Both the position numbers and the translations under genes were made by a program. This document shows, piece after piece, positions 17,808-27,455 of a DNA stretch of 42,001 bases (position 1 is the stretch's first letter; every line of letters starts with the position of its first letter). The notes under the pieces are model-generated. The model did no database searches. It was not told where the DNA came from and saw nothing but the letters and a program-made list of their open reading frames with translations. The DNA lies in the NCBI GenBank assembly GCA_016935765.1, contig JAFGQG010000096.1:1-42001 (forward strand). The letters run 5' to 3'. The stretch is from a bacterium. GTDB taxonomy: Bacteria; UBP14; UBA6098; JAFGQG01.

Positions 17808-18209
17808 TCAGGTTTCTTGTGCAATTTGCGCCTTGAAATTTTGGATTACATTGGACAAATAAGGGGATTTAATTGGTGTGGCGATTGAGGTTGTTTCATT
17901 AATTGGTGTTGGTGTGTATGGTCACCATGCATGGCGACCCTACCGTATGAAATGTGTTCTTTTTTTCTGTTTCTGTATTAACAAAATTCTCCGTTTCATA
18001 GGTAGGGAACTCACGTGTGTGTTCCGCCGGGGGGGGCGGTGGGGGTTTTTAAAACCTGCCCACTCATTATTAATCTCCGCGTAGTTCATTTCATTTTCAA
18101 AAAAGGATTCACACTCAAAGGTGCAAATTGTAACATAATAAGGTCCGGTAATACTGTAATTGTAGCCTGGTTTTCTAAGACATTTTCTCTCCGGAAGTGT
18201 TATCAGCAT
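17808..18209 (-). pseudogene. Remnant of an IS200-like REP-associated transposase (RAYT/Y1)
   Basis: The reverse strand opens with MLITLPERKCLRKPGYNYSI then TGPYYVTICTFECESFF. This matches the conserved N-terminus of RAYT-type Y1 transposases (RRSIRLKGYDYSxxGxYFVTICTxxRxxLFG). After about 50 residues the match dissolves into a Pro/Arg-rich stretch and stops (TAG at 17940). In the same frame, after a second stop, a segment SPYLSNVIQNFKAQIAQE resembles the later helix of these proteins. The HUH motif (around PNHLHG) that should lie between is missing, so this is a dead copy with an internal deletion and nonsense codons. RAYTs act on REP palindromes, and palindromes lie alongside. Confidence 0.7.
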
Positions 18210-18256
18210 TTATTCGTTCCTATGGTTAACGGCAAAGCCCGGGGATATTCTTACGG

Positions 18257-20515
18257 TCATTTGTCCATTCGCTTCAACTTATCCATCAGGTCCAACGCGT
18301 CTTTAAGTTCGGGGTTCAATTTCAGGGCTTTTTGCGCTGCTTGCTTTGCTTCAGAGTACCTATTCAGGTTTTTTTTCATTAATGCTATGTTATAATACAA
18401 TTCCGGGCTTCGACAATACTTCTCGGCTTTTCCAAGGATAACCAGCGCACCGTTGAAATCCTTTTTTTTGTAAAGGATTCTGCATATTTTAAAGTATGGT
18501 TCACAAAACGCAGGATTTAATCCTATCGCTCTCTTGTAATTAGTAATTGCTTCATCATATCGGTTCAATTTCTCAGCAATTTCGGCAGTCCGCATAATTA
18601 CTTCTATATTTTTGAACTTTATATTCACTTTATCAAGAACGGTTAATGCTTCATCGTCTTTATTATTTTGAAGTAACATTTCTGCGTAGGACATATTGAA
18701 GTCATAATTGTCCGGCTCAATTTCAAGTGCCTGCTTATAATTGGCAATTGCTTCATCAATACGATTCAACTCATTCAGAACGTAGGCGGAGTTCATATAA
18801 AAAATGGCAGAATTAAATTTTTCTTTACCCTTTTCAAAAACTTCAAGCGCGTCTTCATATTCCTTTTTTTCAACAAGTAACTCACCCAATCTGATGTATG
18901 ACGTATAATGTTCAGGATTACGACCTAAAGCTTTCTGATAATTCATTATAGCTTCATCAATAAACCCATTGCCTTTAGCTATATACGCCAGGTTGGCATA
19001 ATATCGATAGTTTTCATGGGTTGAAGCCGCCAGTCGAGCATAAGAAAGCGCGTTTTCGCCCTCACCGTTTGCTTGATAATATGATCTTAATTCATCAAAA
19101 GCATCAGCTTTAGAAAACATGCTCCATTTAGGATCTTCGGTCATTGCTTCAATCCTGTTAAGATACCACTCATTATTAGAATTTACCATTATCCAGGGAA
19201 TAATGTGTATGAAGAGAAATAGTGAAAGAACATACGACATTGTGCTATTCCATTTGATTTTTACAAGAGAAATGCTATATAAAGCAAAAAGTGTTAATGG
19301 GATTGCCAGAGATGCAAACAAATCCCAATCCCGGCTTGCTCCTTTTTTCAGATTGAATCCTACAATGCATATAAGAGATACTATTAAAGAGATAGTTAAA
19401 AAGATCCATTGTTGATTTCGATGAGAGAATATTTTTTTTCTCAATGGGATCATTATGATAAGAAATAGTAAAAATAATGGAGCAATAAGGTAGATTTCAT
19501 TGATGATGTCCAATAAATGGGGGAATGAAAATATAGAATATGCAGCATCAAAAGGTTTATTATAGTCATTTAGAGGCAGAAAATTTTTCTCTTGCATCAG
19601 TATAACGTAGAAACTATATAACGGGTAATTCATAAACTTGTATATTAAAATTAGGGCAAACATTGGGCTGATGAATGCTGCAATCCCTTTCAAGCCCAAA
19701 ATTATTTTTGTGTCAAAACCAGCTACATTTATTAAATAGAAAATCCATAAGTAAAGCAAAACGGGAATGAAGATACCTGCGCTTAAATGGAAACAAATAC
19801 TTAAGCCGAGAAGGAATGATGGAATAAGCGGAGCCTGTTTTTCCTGAATACACTTTAGACTTGAAATAAAAAAACCCATTAAAAGAACGTTAACAATCGT
19901 ATAGCTTTCAACGTAACCAAAGAAAAGCAGTATTGTACCTGTAAAGCAAAGACTTAGGTAAGTTAACCACTTCTCGTTTGGGGTGTTAGTTATATATTTT
20001 ATGAAATAAGCGATTATAAAAACGAAAAATGCTCCGGAAAGAATACTGATTGCACTATAGATTTGGGCAGCTTCTATTGATGCTATCTTTAAAACCGCTT
20101 TAAATACAACCCAGTGAATGACTATATCCAATGGTTCTTTATATAAACTATGGGCGAGTTCGTTTCTTTCAAGAGCCCTTGTTACGATATATCCATCTCC
20201 GAGCAGATAGATTTTAACTCTGAACAGGTAGAAAATTATTGCAGCTCCAATAGCAGCAGCAAGGGCTATCCATACCCTGGAAATATTAGGAATTGAGTTT
20301 CTAATTTTTTCCCAGGGAGTTTTTAGCCACCTTGCTCCTAACCAGAATAAAGCAGTATAGAGTATGATAAGCCCGATCATTAGAATAAACCCATGAGGGA
20401 TATATCGCCAGAAGTCTATTCCCCATAGTAAATTCTCGGGTAGAAATCCTGAAATTAATTTAAGCAGGATCAAAGCAATGATTGAAATAAAGAGAATTTT
20501 ACCGGTTTTATCCAT
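18257..20515 (-). CDS. Polytopic membrane protein with C-terminal TPR domain
   Basis: A 752-residue protein. Residues 1-440 contain about 11-12 membrane helices. Between early helices lies YLLGDGYIVTRALERNELAH then SLYKEPLD, which looks like the catalytic-loop region of GT-C-type membrane glycosyltransferases (acidic residue in the first outer loop); I infer, without proof, a relation to the DUF2723/PMT-like group. Residues 460-750 are about eight TPR units (for example AIANYKQALEIEPDNYDFNMSYAEMLL). Membrane-plus-TPR proteins of this shape are common in FCB and delta-type genomes and are usually annotated only as TPR proteins. It is transcribed away from the TreT-like gene, with 249 bases between starts. 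Start at the ATG at 20515; no strong ribosome site. Role possibly in glycan transfer or envelope assembly. Confidence 0.85.
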   Translation of the reverse strand: MDKTGKILFISIIALILLKLISGFLPENLLWGIDFWRYIPHGFILMIGLIILYTALFWLGARWLKTPWEKIRNSIPNISRVWIALAAAIGAAIIFYLFRVKIYLLGDGYIVTRALERNELAHSLYKEPLDIVIHWVVFKAVLKIASIEAAQIYSAISILSGAFFVFIIAYFIKYITNTPNEKWLTYLSLCFTGTILLFFGYVESYTIVNVLLMGFFISSLKCIQEKQAPLIPSFLLGLSICFHLSAGIFIPVLLYLWIFYLINVAGFDTKIILGLKGIAAFISPMFALILIYKFMNYPLYSFYVILMQEKNFLPLNDYNKPFDAAYSIFSFPHLLDIINEIYLIAPLFLLFLIIMIPLRKKIFSHRNQQWIFLTISLIVSLICIVGFNLKKGASRDWDLFASLAIPLTLFALYSISLVKIKWNSTMSYVLSLFLFIHIIPWIMVNSNNEWYLNRIEAMTEDPKWSMFSKADAFDELRSYYQANGEGENALSYARLAASTHENYRYYANLAYIAKGNGFIDEAIMNYQKALGRNPEHYTSYIRLGELLVEKKEYEDALEVFEKGKEKFNSAIFYMNSAYVLNELNRIDEAIANYKQALEIEPDNYDFNMSYAEMLLQNNKDDEALTVLDKVNIKFKNIEVIMRTAEIAEKLNRYDEAITNYKRAIGLNPAFCEPYFKICRILYKKKDFNGALVILGKAEKYCRSPELYYNIALMKKNLNRYSEAKQAAQKALKLNPELKDALDLMDKLKRMDK

Positions 20516-20688
20516 AAGGTTAAACTACAATTTAACCCCAAAAAAGCAAACTAAATTTCTTGAATTGAACCTTCAAGCTCAAACGCAAAACTAGCCGAAG
20601 AAATTTAGATGGTAAAATTGCGTACTAAGCAGGTTAAAGAGTAGTTAGGGTTACAGATACATCCAATTTGCCTGTTTTTCAAAACTAT

Positions 20689-20716
20689 TTGACAATTTCT
20701 AAATAAGTTTTATGTT
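20689..20716 (+). promoter_or_regulatory. Predicted sigma70-type promoter upstream of the TreT-like gene
   Basis: A consensus TTGACA (20689-20694), a 16-base spacer and TATGTT (20711-20716) lie about 50 bases before the ATG at 20765. Confidence 0.5.
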
Positions 20717-20764
20717 TAATGATTTGAATCGGTGTATTGCAGATATTAACGGAGGAGACATGAA

Positions 20765-21979
20765 ATGAAGCAAGGTATAGGGGATTATATTGATATTGTG
20801 GGAGCGGAAACCATATCGAAGATATTTAAGAAAGCGAATAAATTATATAGAAAGCGCATTGCCAATGTCAACGCCACATTTTTAGGGGGTGGTGTCGCTG
20901 AGATCCTGGGGAGGCTCGTGCCGCTTATGAACGAGGTTGGTCTGGACGCCGAATGGAGAACAATTCATGGCAGCCCCGCCTTTTTTGACGTAACGAAAAG
21001 GTTCCACAACGCGCTGCAAGGCGGTTCTATCGACCTTAACGCGCATAAAAAATCTGTTTATCTGAATATTAACGAGGAGTACGGCGGTTTTACCCAATTG
21101 GATATCTATGATTGTCTAATAGTCCATGATCCCCAGCCGCTTCCACTGATAACATGCTACAAAAAGCAGCAGCCATGGATCTGGAGATGCCATATAGACA
21201 TTACGAATCCCAATAAAGAGTTATGGGATTTCCTGGTGAAATTCATGGTCAGGTATGATGCAATAATTGTCTCGAGTGAGAAATATAAGAAAGAGGATTT
21301 GCCGGTAATGCAAAGGGTCATACCTCCCGCAATAGACCCACTCTCATTAAAAAACAAAGAATTATCCGAAGAAGAGATAATGTACTATATAAACGCAAAT
21401 GATATTCCGACTGACAAACCCATAATCACACAGGTATCAAGGATGGATCCCTGGAAAGATCCGGTGGGCGTGTTAGAGGTGTATAAGCTGGTGAAAGAAA
21501 AGGTGGACTGCAGGCTCCTTTTTTGTTACAACCTTGCTACGGACGATCCAGAAGGCATGAAAATATATGATATCGTACACAAGAAAGCCAGGGAATTCAC
21601 CCAAAATGGAGATGTGATATTCGTGGTTGGCAACAATGAACTCCTGGTGAACGCTATACAGAGATTTTCAACTATCATAATCCAGAAATCGACAAGGGAG
21701 GGATTCGGTCTCGTGGTCTCCGAAGCTCTCTGGAAGGGCAAACCAGTCGTTGCCGGGAACGTGGGCGGCATACCGACTCAAATCGTAAATGAGGAAACGG
21801 GCTTCCTGGTGGATCCAAACGACTACGAAGCGTGCGCGGATAAAGTTATAACTCTACTGAAGGATGAAAAGCTGGCTAAGGAGATGGGGAGAAAAGCGAA
21901 AGAGTATGTAAGGAAGCATTTTCTTACAACAAGGCTGATCTCCGACTATCTTGATCTGCTAAGTGAGATACTGCAGTAG
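20765..21979 (+). CDS. treT: TreT-like trehalose synthase / GT4 glycosyltransferase
   Basis: A 404-residue cytoplasmic GT-B glycosyltransferase. The motif VNATFLGGGVAEIL (residues 35-48), the WRTIHG, the WRCHIDITNPN and the later REGFGLVVSEALWKGKPVVAGNVGG block match trehalose glycosyl-transferring synthase (TreT), which joins a nucleotide-activated glucose to glucose to make trehalose. Length fits (family about 410). A relative that uses another acceptor cannot be excluded. The ribosome site GGAGGAG (20751-20757) is 7 bases from the ATG at 20765. A second ATG at 20760 is out of frame and would give only Met-Lys before a stop. No trehalose or glucose gene is beside it. Confidence 0.82.
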   Translation: MKQGIGDYIDIVGAETISKIFKKANKLYRKRIANVNATFLGGGVAEILGRLVPLMNEVGLDAEWRTIHGSPAFFDVTKRFHNALQGGSIDLNAHKKSVYLNINEEYGGFTQLDIYDCLIVHDPQPLPLITCYKKQQPWIWRCHIDITNPNKELWDFLVKFMVRYDAIIVSSEKYKKEDLPVMQRVIPPAIDPLSLKNKELSEEEIMYYINANDIPTDKPIITQVSRMDPWKDPVGVLEVYKLVKEKVDCRLLFCYNLATDDPEGMKIYDIVHKKAREFTQNGDVIFVVGNNELLVNAIQRFSTIIIQKSTREGFGLVVSEALWKGKPVVAGNVGGIPTQIVNEETGFLVDPNDYEACADKVITLLKDEKLAKEMGRKAKEYVRKHFLTTRLISDYLDLLSEILQ

Positions 21980-22468
21980 AGAAGAAAACCGGTTTGGATT
22001 AATTAATATCAATAATATTGACAAATACGAATATATGTGCTATACTAAAATGAGTATCCAGGTAAAAATCCACTCCGTATGTATCGCAGTCTTTTTTTTT
22101 CAACTGATAACTGATTATCATCGGTTTTTGTTGTTCCGCGTCTCACATCTTTTACCCTGACTACATACTACTGGCTACTGACTACTTAATACTGGCTGCT
22201 TACTGCTTTCTTCTCTGTGACTCCGTGTCTCCGTGGTGGTTATTTTTTCTGTTCCCATTGCTTCAACAGCGCAGTCTAAAGACCTGCGGCTACCTCTTGA
22301 AAACTTTGTTCATTTCTGGGTTCAGTACTTTGCTTTATGTAATCTAAGCAATCGCAGTCTAAAGACCTGCAGCTACACGTTCTCTATAGTTTTTCTTTCA
22401 CTTCGATAATCTTCAATCGTTAATCGTTATTCTTAAATCATTCTGCCCTCTGCCCTCTATTCTCTCTT
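21980..22468. other. Gene-free interval made of dispersed repeat phrases
   Basis: No gene is visible. The interval contains a TACTGGCTACTGACTACT-type low-complexity stretch (about 22160-22208), the repeat at 22212-22299, a second partial hairpin copy (22354-22370) and a TCGTTAATCGTTATTC phrase near 22420. The same set recurs at 41560-42001. Confidence 0.7.
22212..22299 (+). repeat. Dispersed intergenic repeat, copy 1
   Basis: The repeat begins TCTCTGTGACTCCGTGTCTC, continues CGTGGTGGTTATTTTTTCTG and ends with the hairpin GCAGTCTAAAGACCTGC (22271-22287) and GGCTACCTCTTG. It matches 41663-41750 and 41832-41915 with few differences. The hairpin core recurs alone at 22354-22370. Confidence 0.9.
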
Positions 22469-23008
22469 TCACTTCACAATCCTGATTATTCTTCTGAATT
22501 TCTCTCCTTCAGCGACTTTCAAAAGTTCGAACAACGCCATTTCCATACTGGTCCAACCGGCTCCGATATCCTTCATCTTCGTCAAGCCCATTTTCCGGTT
22601 TTCCCTGGTCCTTGATGAGACTGCATCAGTTACCACATAAACTTCATAGCCGCTTTCAACGAGATCGCATGCTGTCTGGTAAACGCAAACGTGGCTTTCG
22701 ATACCGCAGAGCAGGACTTGCCTTCTGCCTGATTCCTTCAGCTTCTCGATAAATTTCGGTTCCCCGCAGCAGCTGAAAGTATTCTTGACAATTGGTTCAA
22801 TATCTGTTAAAAGTTCAGCGATCTCTGGTTTCGTTCCCCCAAGTTTATCCGGTAATTGCTCTGTCAGGATTATTGGTACTTCCAGTACTTTCATCCCCTT
22901 AATTAATCTTTTTACGTTGTCAATCATCCTTTCGCTATCATAGGCAATTTCTGCCAGTTTCCCCTGAATGTCGATAATTACAAGAGTAGTATTCTGGATT
23001 TCAAGCAT
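22469..23008 (-). CDS. Isochorismatase-fold cysteine hydrolase
   Basis: A 179-residue cytoplasmic hydrolase of the isochorismatase/nicotinamidase superfamily, closest in feel to the YcaC-like branch. The triad is readable: Asp13 (VIIDIQG), Lys75 (IVKNTF) and Cys108 (GIESHVCVYQTA). The cis-peptide and HVC motif are intact. The substrate is not predictable; nicotinamidase-type metal ligands (D-x-H) are not obvious. An AAGGAG ribosome site precedes the ATG. It is divergent from pckG, with 190 bases between starts. Its 3' end adjoins the repeat interval. Confidence 0.9.
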   Translation of the reverse strand: MLEIQNTTLVIIDIQGKLAEIAYDSERMIDNVKRLIKGMKVLEVPIILTEQLPDKLGGTKPEIAELLTDIEPIVKNTFSCCGEPKFIEKLKESGRRQVLLCGIESHVCVYQTACDLVESGYEVYVVTDAVSSRTRENRKMGLTKMKDIGAGWTSMEMALFELLKVAEGEKFRRIIRIVK

Positions 23009-23113
23009 ATTCTAAATCTCCTTTTAGTAAGTGATTAATATTTAAAGCTCGTTCCTGAAATTTAGAAGAATAATTATACAAAATTTTACAATAAATAAAA
23101 ATAAAATTTTTAC

Positions 23114-23141
23114 TTGCCCTAAAATTTATGAATATTATATT
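23114..23141 (+). promoter_or_regulatory. Possible sigma70-type promoter of pckG
   Basis: TTGCCC (23114-23119), a 16-base spacer and TATATT (23136-23141) lie 58 bases before the pckG ATG in very AT-rich sequence. The -35 box is weak. Confidence 0.35.
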
Positions 23142-23198
23142 TGCGTACTTTTTTTAAAAATATGTTCTTTAGAATCAAATTTTTAACGAGGTGGTAAA

Positions 23199-25052
23199 AT
23201 GAACGTTCTTAGCGAGAAGGACTTAAAAAAACTTGAAGAGCTAAACAACGAACATGTAATGAAGCTTGTTCATGAGTATATTGAATTACTCAGACCAAGC
23301 AAGGTTTGGGTTATCAATGACGAGCAGGAGGACATCGACTTCATCCGTCAGCATGCGATCGATCTGGGCGAAGAGGAAAAGCTTAATATGAAGGGTCATA
23401 CTATCCATTATGATAGTTACTATGACCAGGCGCGCGACAAGAAAAACACGAGAATCCTTGTTACTCCTGATCAGAGAATGAGTGACAAGCTAAATACTAT
23501 CGACCGCGAAGAGGGTTTGAAGGAAATCTTCGAGATAATGGATGGCATCATGGAGGGCAAAGAGATGGCTATCAGGTTTTTTGCTCTTGGTCCAACCAAC
23601 TCAAATTTTACTCAATGCGCTCTCCAATTCACAGACTCCTTCTATGTCGCGCACTCAGAGGATATCCTTTACAGAACGGGTTATGAGCAGTTCAAGGAAC
23701 TGAACGGTTCAGACAATTTCTTCCTGTTCGTGCATTCCGCAGGCAAACTTGACGGTAATGTGACGTGTAAAGATTCTATTGACAAAGGCAGAAGGATCTA
23801 TGTTGACTTAAAAGGCAATCGTGTTCTCACTATGAATAACCAGTATGCCGGTAACAGCCTTGGACTCAAGAAATTAGCCCTGCGCTTAGCGATCTACAAG
23901 GCAAATCACGAGGATTGGCTTACAGAGCACATGTTTATCATGGGTCTTCATCCGGAGGGCAAAGACAGGGTTACCTATTGTACCGGGGCATATCCCAGCG
24001 CTTGCGGGAAAACTTCGACTGCCATGGTTCCCGGTCAATCTATCGTTGGCGATGATATTGCCTACTTAAGGATTGTGAATGGCGAGGTTCGCGCGGTCAA
24101 CATTGAATCAGGTGTATTTGGTATCATCAAAGATGTCAATCCAATCGACGACCCTGTTATTTACAAGACCCTGACTACTCCCCGCGAATTGATCTTCTCA
24201 AATATCCTGATCAATGATGGAGTACCTTACTGGTTAAATATGGGAAAAGGGCTTCCTAAGTCTGGAATGAACCATTCCGGCAAAAACTGGAAATTAGGTG
24301 ACAAGGACGCTGAAGGCAATGAGATAAACTATTGTCATCCGAACGCGAGGTACACAATCCGAATCAGCGAATTGGAGAACGCGGATCCAAATTTGCATAA
24401 TCCAGATGGCGTTAGAATTGACGGTGTTTTTTATGGCGGCAGGGATTCCGACACGAACGTTCCTGTAATCGAAAGCCTTTCCTGGGAGCACGGCATCTTC
24501 ATCGGCGCGACTGTTGAATCTGAAACCACTTCAGCGACCCTCGGTAAAGCTGGCGTGAGAAAACCATCTCCAATGGCGAATTTCGATTTCCTGGTAATAC
24601 CACTTGGACTGTATTACGCAAACCATAAGAAATTCGGTAACAGGGCTGGAGCAAATTGCCCCAAAGTATTTGCTACCAATTACTTCCTGAAGGTTGACGG
24701 TGAATTCACTAACGCAAAACTCGATAAGAAGGTATGGCTGATGTGGGCTGAAGGCAGAATGCACAACGAATACGACGCAATAAAAACACCCATTGGTTAT
24801 CTTCCCAAGTACGAAGACCTCAAAGCGCTTTTTAAACAGATATTCGATAAGGAATACAGCGAAGATGATTACGTAACCCAGTTCTCACTGAGAGTTCAGA
24901 AACTCCTTGAAAAGCTGGACAGGATGGAAGATCTCTACAAGGTTGAGAAAGATATTCCCGCATTCTTCTGGGACATCCTTCATACCCAGAGAAAGGAACT
25001 GCAGGAGTTGAAAGCGAGTCAGGGAGACCTGGTTTCACCATTCGACCTGTAG
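23199..25052 (+). CDS. pckG: Phosphoenolpyruvate carboxykinase (GTP)
   Basis: A 617-residue cytosolic enzyme that converts oxaloacetate and GTP to phosphoenolpyruvate, CO2 and GDP, the entry step of gluconeogenesis or, run backwards, a CO2-fixing anaplerotic step. Length and sequence fit the GTP family: the nucleotide P-loop PSACGKTS, the metal-binding VGDDIA, an R-x-x-x-x-D-L region in the N-terminal half, and ESLSWEHGIFIGATVESETTSA with an unmistakable EHG block. The ribosome site GAGGTGG precedes the ATG. A strong terminator follows at 25080-25114, so the gene is monocistronic. Confidence 0.97.
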   Translation: MNVLSEKDLKKLEELNNEHVMKLVHEYIELLRPSKVWVINDEQEDIDFIRQHAIDLGEEEKLNMKGHTIHYDSYYDQARDKKNTRILVTPDQRMSDKLNTIDREEGLKEIFEIMDGIMEGKEMAIRFFALGPTNSNFTQCALQFTDSFYVAHSEDILYRTGYEQFKELNGSDNFFLFVHSAGKLDGNVTCKDSIDKGRRIYVDLKGNRVLTMNNQYAGNSLGLKKLALRLAIYKANHEDWLTEHMFIMGLHPEGKDRVTYCTGAYPSACGKTSTAMVPGQSIVGDDIAYLRIVNGEVRAVNIESGVFGIIKDVNPIDDPVIYKTLTTPRELIFSNILINDGVPYWLNMGKGLPKSGMNHSGKNWKLGDKDAEGNEINYCHPNARYTIRISELENADPNLHNPDGVRIDGVFYGGRDSDTNVPVIESLSWEHGIFIGATVESETTSATLGKAGVRKPSPMANFDFLVIPLGLYYANHKKFGNRAGANCPKVFATNYFLKVDGEFTNAKLDKKVWLMWAEGRMHNEYDAIKTPIGYLPKYEDLKALFKQIFDKEYSEDDYVTQFSLRVQKLLEKLDRMEDLYKVEKDIPAFFWDILHTQRKELQELKASQGDLVSPFDL

Positions 25053-25079
25053 AATTAAACCCGTTTGACTGATATTGAA

Positions 25080-25114
25080 CCTCCTGGAGAAGTGAATTCT
25101 TCAGGAGGTTTTTT
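25080..25114 (+). terminator. Rho-independent terminator of pckG
   Basis: CCTCCTGGAGAA (25080-25091) pairs with TTCTTCAGGAGG (25097-25108) over 12 bp with one G-T pair and a 5-base loop, followed by six T (25109-25114). Confidence 0.95.
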
Positions 25115-25403
25115 ATCATATAGAGACTATTTGATACGTTATCCCATTTATTTCAATAGAGAATCGTGTATATTGGCATTTCATTGTCAAATAAGACTTT
25201 ATCAGGAATACTCTTTGTACAAAAAAGTGCATTCAATGACCACTTTTTTCTGGTATCTGTACTCTGTTTTCCGTACTCTCTGAATACAAGTAAATGTTAT
25301 ATTGCATTTTCTGGGGTTATTTCCCACAAAATTTTTTGAATAATGAAGATCCTTATATTTTTTACCTTAGGAAATTTAATCATCTTTAACGCAACTGAAA
25401 TAT
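25115..25403. terminator. Convergent interval with a two-way hairpin between pckG and the EF-G gene
   Basis: No gene is visible. AAAAAAGTG (25221-25229) pairs with CACTTTTTT (25241-25249) around an 11-base loop. Read on either strand it ends in a T run, so it could stop the minus-strand EF-G transcript and any plus-strand read-through. The rest is AT-rich sequence without features. Confidence 0.6.
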
Positions 25404-27455
25404 CTACAATCCCTCTAGTACCTCTTGCGTGAGTTTTTCAGTCAGGGGTGCGTACTCTTTAAACTCCATCGAGTAAGTAGCTCTGCCGCTGGAAATATTT
25501 CTTAACTGGTTAGCGTAGCCAAATGTCTCCTTCAGCGGAATATTACAGCTTATCGTTTGAGCTCCTCCCCTGATCTGCACCATTGAATTAATACTGCCTC
25601 TTCTAATCGACACATCGTTAATAATGTCCCCAACGAATTCTTCTGGGGTATTAATGCTAAATTTCATAATCGGTTCGAGAAGGGTTGGTGCGGCTTTGGA
25701 AAAGGCGTCTTTAAAACAAATGCTGCCGCATTTCTGAAAAGCCATGTCTGAGGAATCAACCTCATGATAGCTTCCATCCAGGAGTACAACCTTTACATCA
25801 ACAATTGGGAAGTTAGCAAGAACGCCTTCTTCCATTGCGTTTTTTATCCCTTTTTCAATAGATGGAATATAATCCTTAGGGATACTGCCATTTCTAATAT
25901 GGTCGACGAATTCAAATCCGGCCACTGGATTAGGTTCCAGCCTCATGACACAATGTGCGTATTGACCCTTACCACCGGTTTGTTTAGCCAATTTTGTCTC
26001 TCCGGTAGCTTCTCTCATTATTGTTTCTTTAAATGCTACAGATGGAGCGCCTCCTATTGCTTTAACATCAAACTCTGTTTCAATACGGTTCATTATAACA
26101 TCGATATGCAGTTCGCCCATACCTGATATTATAGTTTCATCAGTTTCTTTATCAATACGGTATGCAAATGCCGGATCTTCTAATGCAAGCTTTCGCAATG
26201 CTTTGCCTAATTTTGCTTCATCTTCGGGCGACTGGACGGATATTTTCTGCTCGACAACCGATGGTGGTATAAATATCTTCTCCAACAAAAGTGGTTTGTT
26301 GATATCGCAAAGTGTATCTCCCGTTCTCGTGTACTTCATACCTATAAGAGATACAATATCGCCAGGGTAGGCAGCATCAACATCTTCACGTTCCTGGGCA
26401 TGTATCTTCAATATCCTGTTCACCCTTTCCCGTTCCCGTTTTCCCGGATTATAGACCGTCGCTCCACTTTTCAGTTCCCCGGAATATATTCGAACAAAGG
26501 TTTGATGTCCAACGTATGAATCGTTGATCAATTTAAAAGCAAGTCCGCAGAATGGAGAGTGGATGGAAGGATCGCGCTTGTGGACGTGTTCAGGATTTTC
26601 AATATCTTCACCGAAAACCGCGCCCACATCTACAGGTGAAGGCAGGTAATCTATTATTCCATCCAGAAGCAGACGGATTCCTTTATTTGTATATGCTGAT
26701 CCACAAAATACAGGGGTTATCAGGAGTTTTAAGGTTGCATCCCGCGCAGCTTTACGAAGTAATTCATTCGGGACCTCCATATTCTCAAGATAAAGATGAA
26801 GGATCTCATCATTGAAATCTGCCAGGCTTTCAATTATCTTTAACCGCGCCTCTTTACACTCTTCCCTTAATTCCCCTGGAACATCAGTAACCACTCTATC
26901 AAATCCATCGTATAAAACAGCTATATTATCAATAGGACATATAGTGCCTTTGAAATCCTCGCCCTGTCCAATAGGGATCTCGAAAGGTACGGGATAAGCG
27001 TCCAAATATTCATCTAACTGTTTAATACATTCGTAAAAATCTGCGCCTCTTCTGTCCATTTTATTAATGAAGGCGATCCTTGGCACTTTATATCGATCAG
27101 CCTGTCCCCATACCATCTCACTCTGAATCTCGACACCTCCGACAGCGCAAAAGACAGCAACAAGACCATCTATCACTCTCATGCATCTTTCTACTTCGAT
27201 AGTGAAATCAATATGACCCGGGGTATCAATAATATTAATCTGGTGGTCTTTCCAGTTACAGGATATAGCCGCGGAAGCTATTGTAATTCCTCTCTCTTTC
27301 TCCTGTTGCATGAAGTCCATAACCGCCTGGCCATCGTGAACCTCGCCTATTTTCCTGGTTTTACCTGTAAAAAAAAGCATTCGCTCTGTTACAGTGGTTT
27401 TACCTGCATCTATATGCGCAGCTAGTCCAATGTTTCTAACTTTCTGTAAAGACAT
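25404..27455 (-). CDS. fusA: Elongation factor G (likely a stand-alone paralogue)
   Basis: A 683-residue translational GTPase that moves tRNA and mRNA through the ribosome, or helps recycle it. The five GTPase motifs are present: AHIDAGKTT, RGITI, DTPGH, NKMD and SAYTNKG-type G5. Domains II to V are complete, with domain IV GGKGQYAHCVMR and the domain V end LRNISSGRATYSMEF. The switch region MDFMQQEKERGITIASAA differs from the usual MDWMxQEQERGITITSAAT and recalls the spd-type EF-Gs of spirochetes, planctomycetes and deltaproteobacteria. It stands alone, away from rpsL/rpsG/tuf, which supports a second copy. ATG preceded by GGAG. Confidence 0.93.
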   Translation of the reverse strand: MSLQKVRNIGLAAHIDAGKTTVTERMLFFTGKTRKIGEVHDGQAVMDFMQQEKERGITIASAAISCNWKDHQINIIDTPGHIDFTIEVERCMRVIDGLVAVFCAVGGVEIQSEMVWGQADRYKVPRIAFINKMDRRGADFYECIKQLDEYLDAYPVPFEIPIGQGEDFKGTICPIDNIAVLYDGFDRVVTDVPGELREECKEARLKIIESLADFNDEILHLYLENMEVPNELLRKAARDATLKLLITPVFCGSAYTNKGIRLLLDGIIDYLPSPVDVGAVFGEDIENPEHVHKRDPSIHSPFCGLAFKLINDSYVGHQTFVRIYSGELKSGATVYNPGKRERERVNRILKIHAQEREDVDAAYPGDIVSLIGMKYTRTGDTLCDINKPLLLEKIFIPPSVVEQKISVQSPEDEAKLGKALRKLALEDPAFAYRIDKETDETIISGMGELHIDVIMNRIETEFDVKAIGGAPSVAFKETIMREATGETKLAKQTGGKGQYAHCVMRLEPNPVAGFEFVDHIRNGSIPKDYIPSIEKGIKNAMEEGVLANFPIVDVKVVLLDGSYHEVDSSDMAFQKCGSICFKDAFSKAAPTLLEPIMKFSINTPEEFVGDIINDVSIRRGSINSMVQIRGGAQTISCNIPLKETFGYANQLRNISSGRATYSMEFKEYAPLTEKLTQEVLEGL

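Noticed and set aside
20760..20768. An ATG-Lys-stop mini-frame overlapping the treT start as a regulatory leader.
   Set aside because: The ribosome site is spaced equally well for the main ATG and such overlaps arise easily by chance.
22200..22460. A CRISPR array, because of recurring short sequences.
   Set aside because: Copies are few, of unequal spacing and recur 19 kb away together with non-hairpin flanks; no cas gene is in the window.
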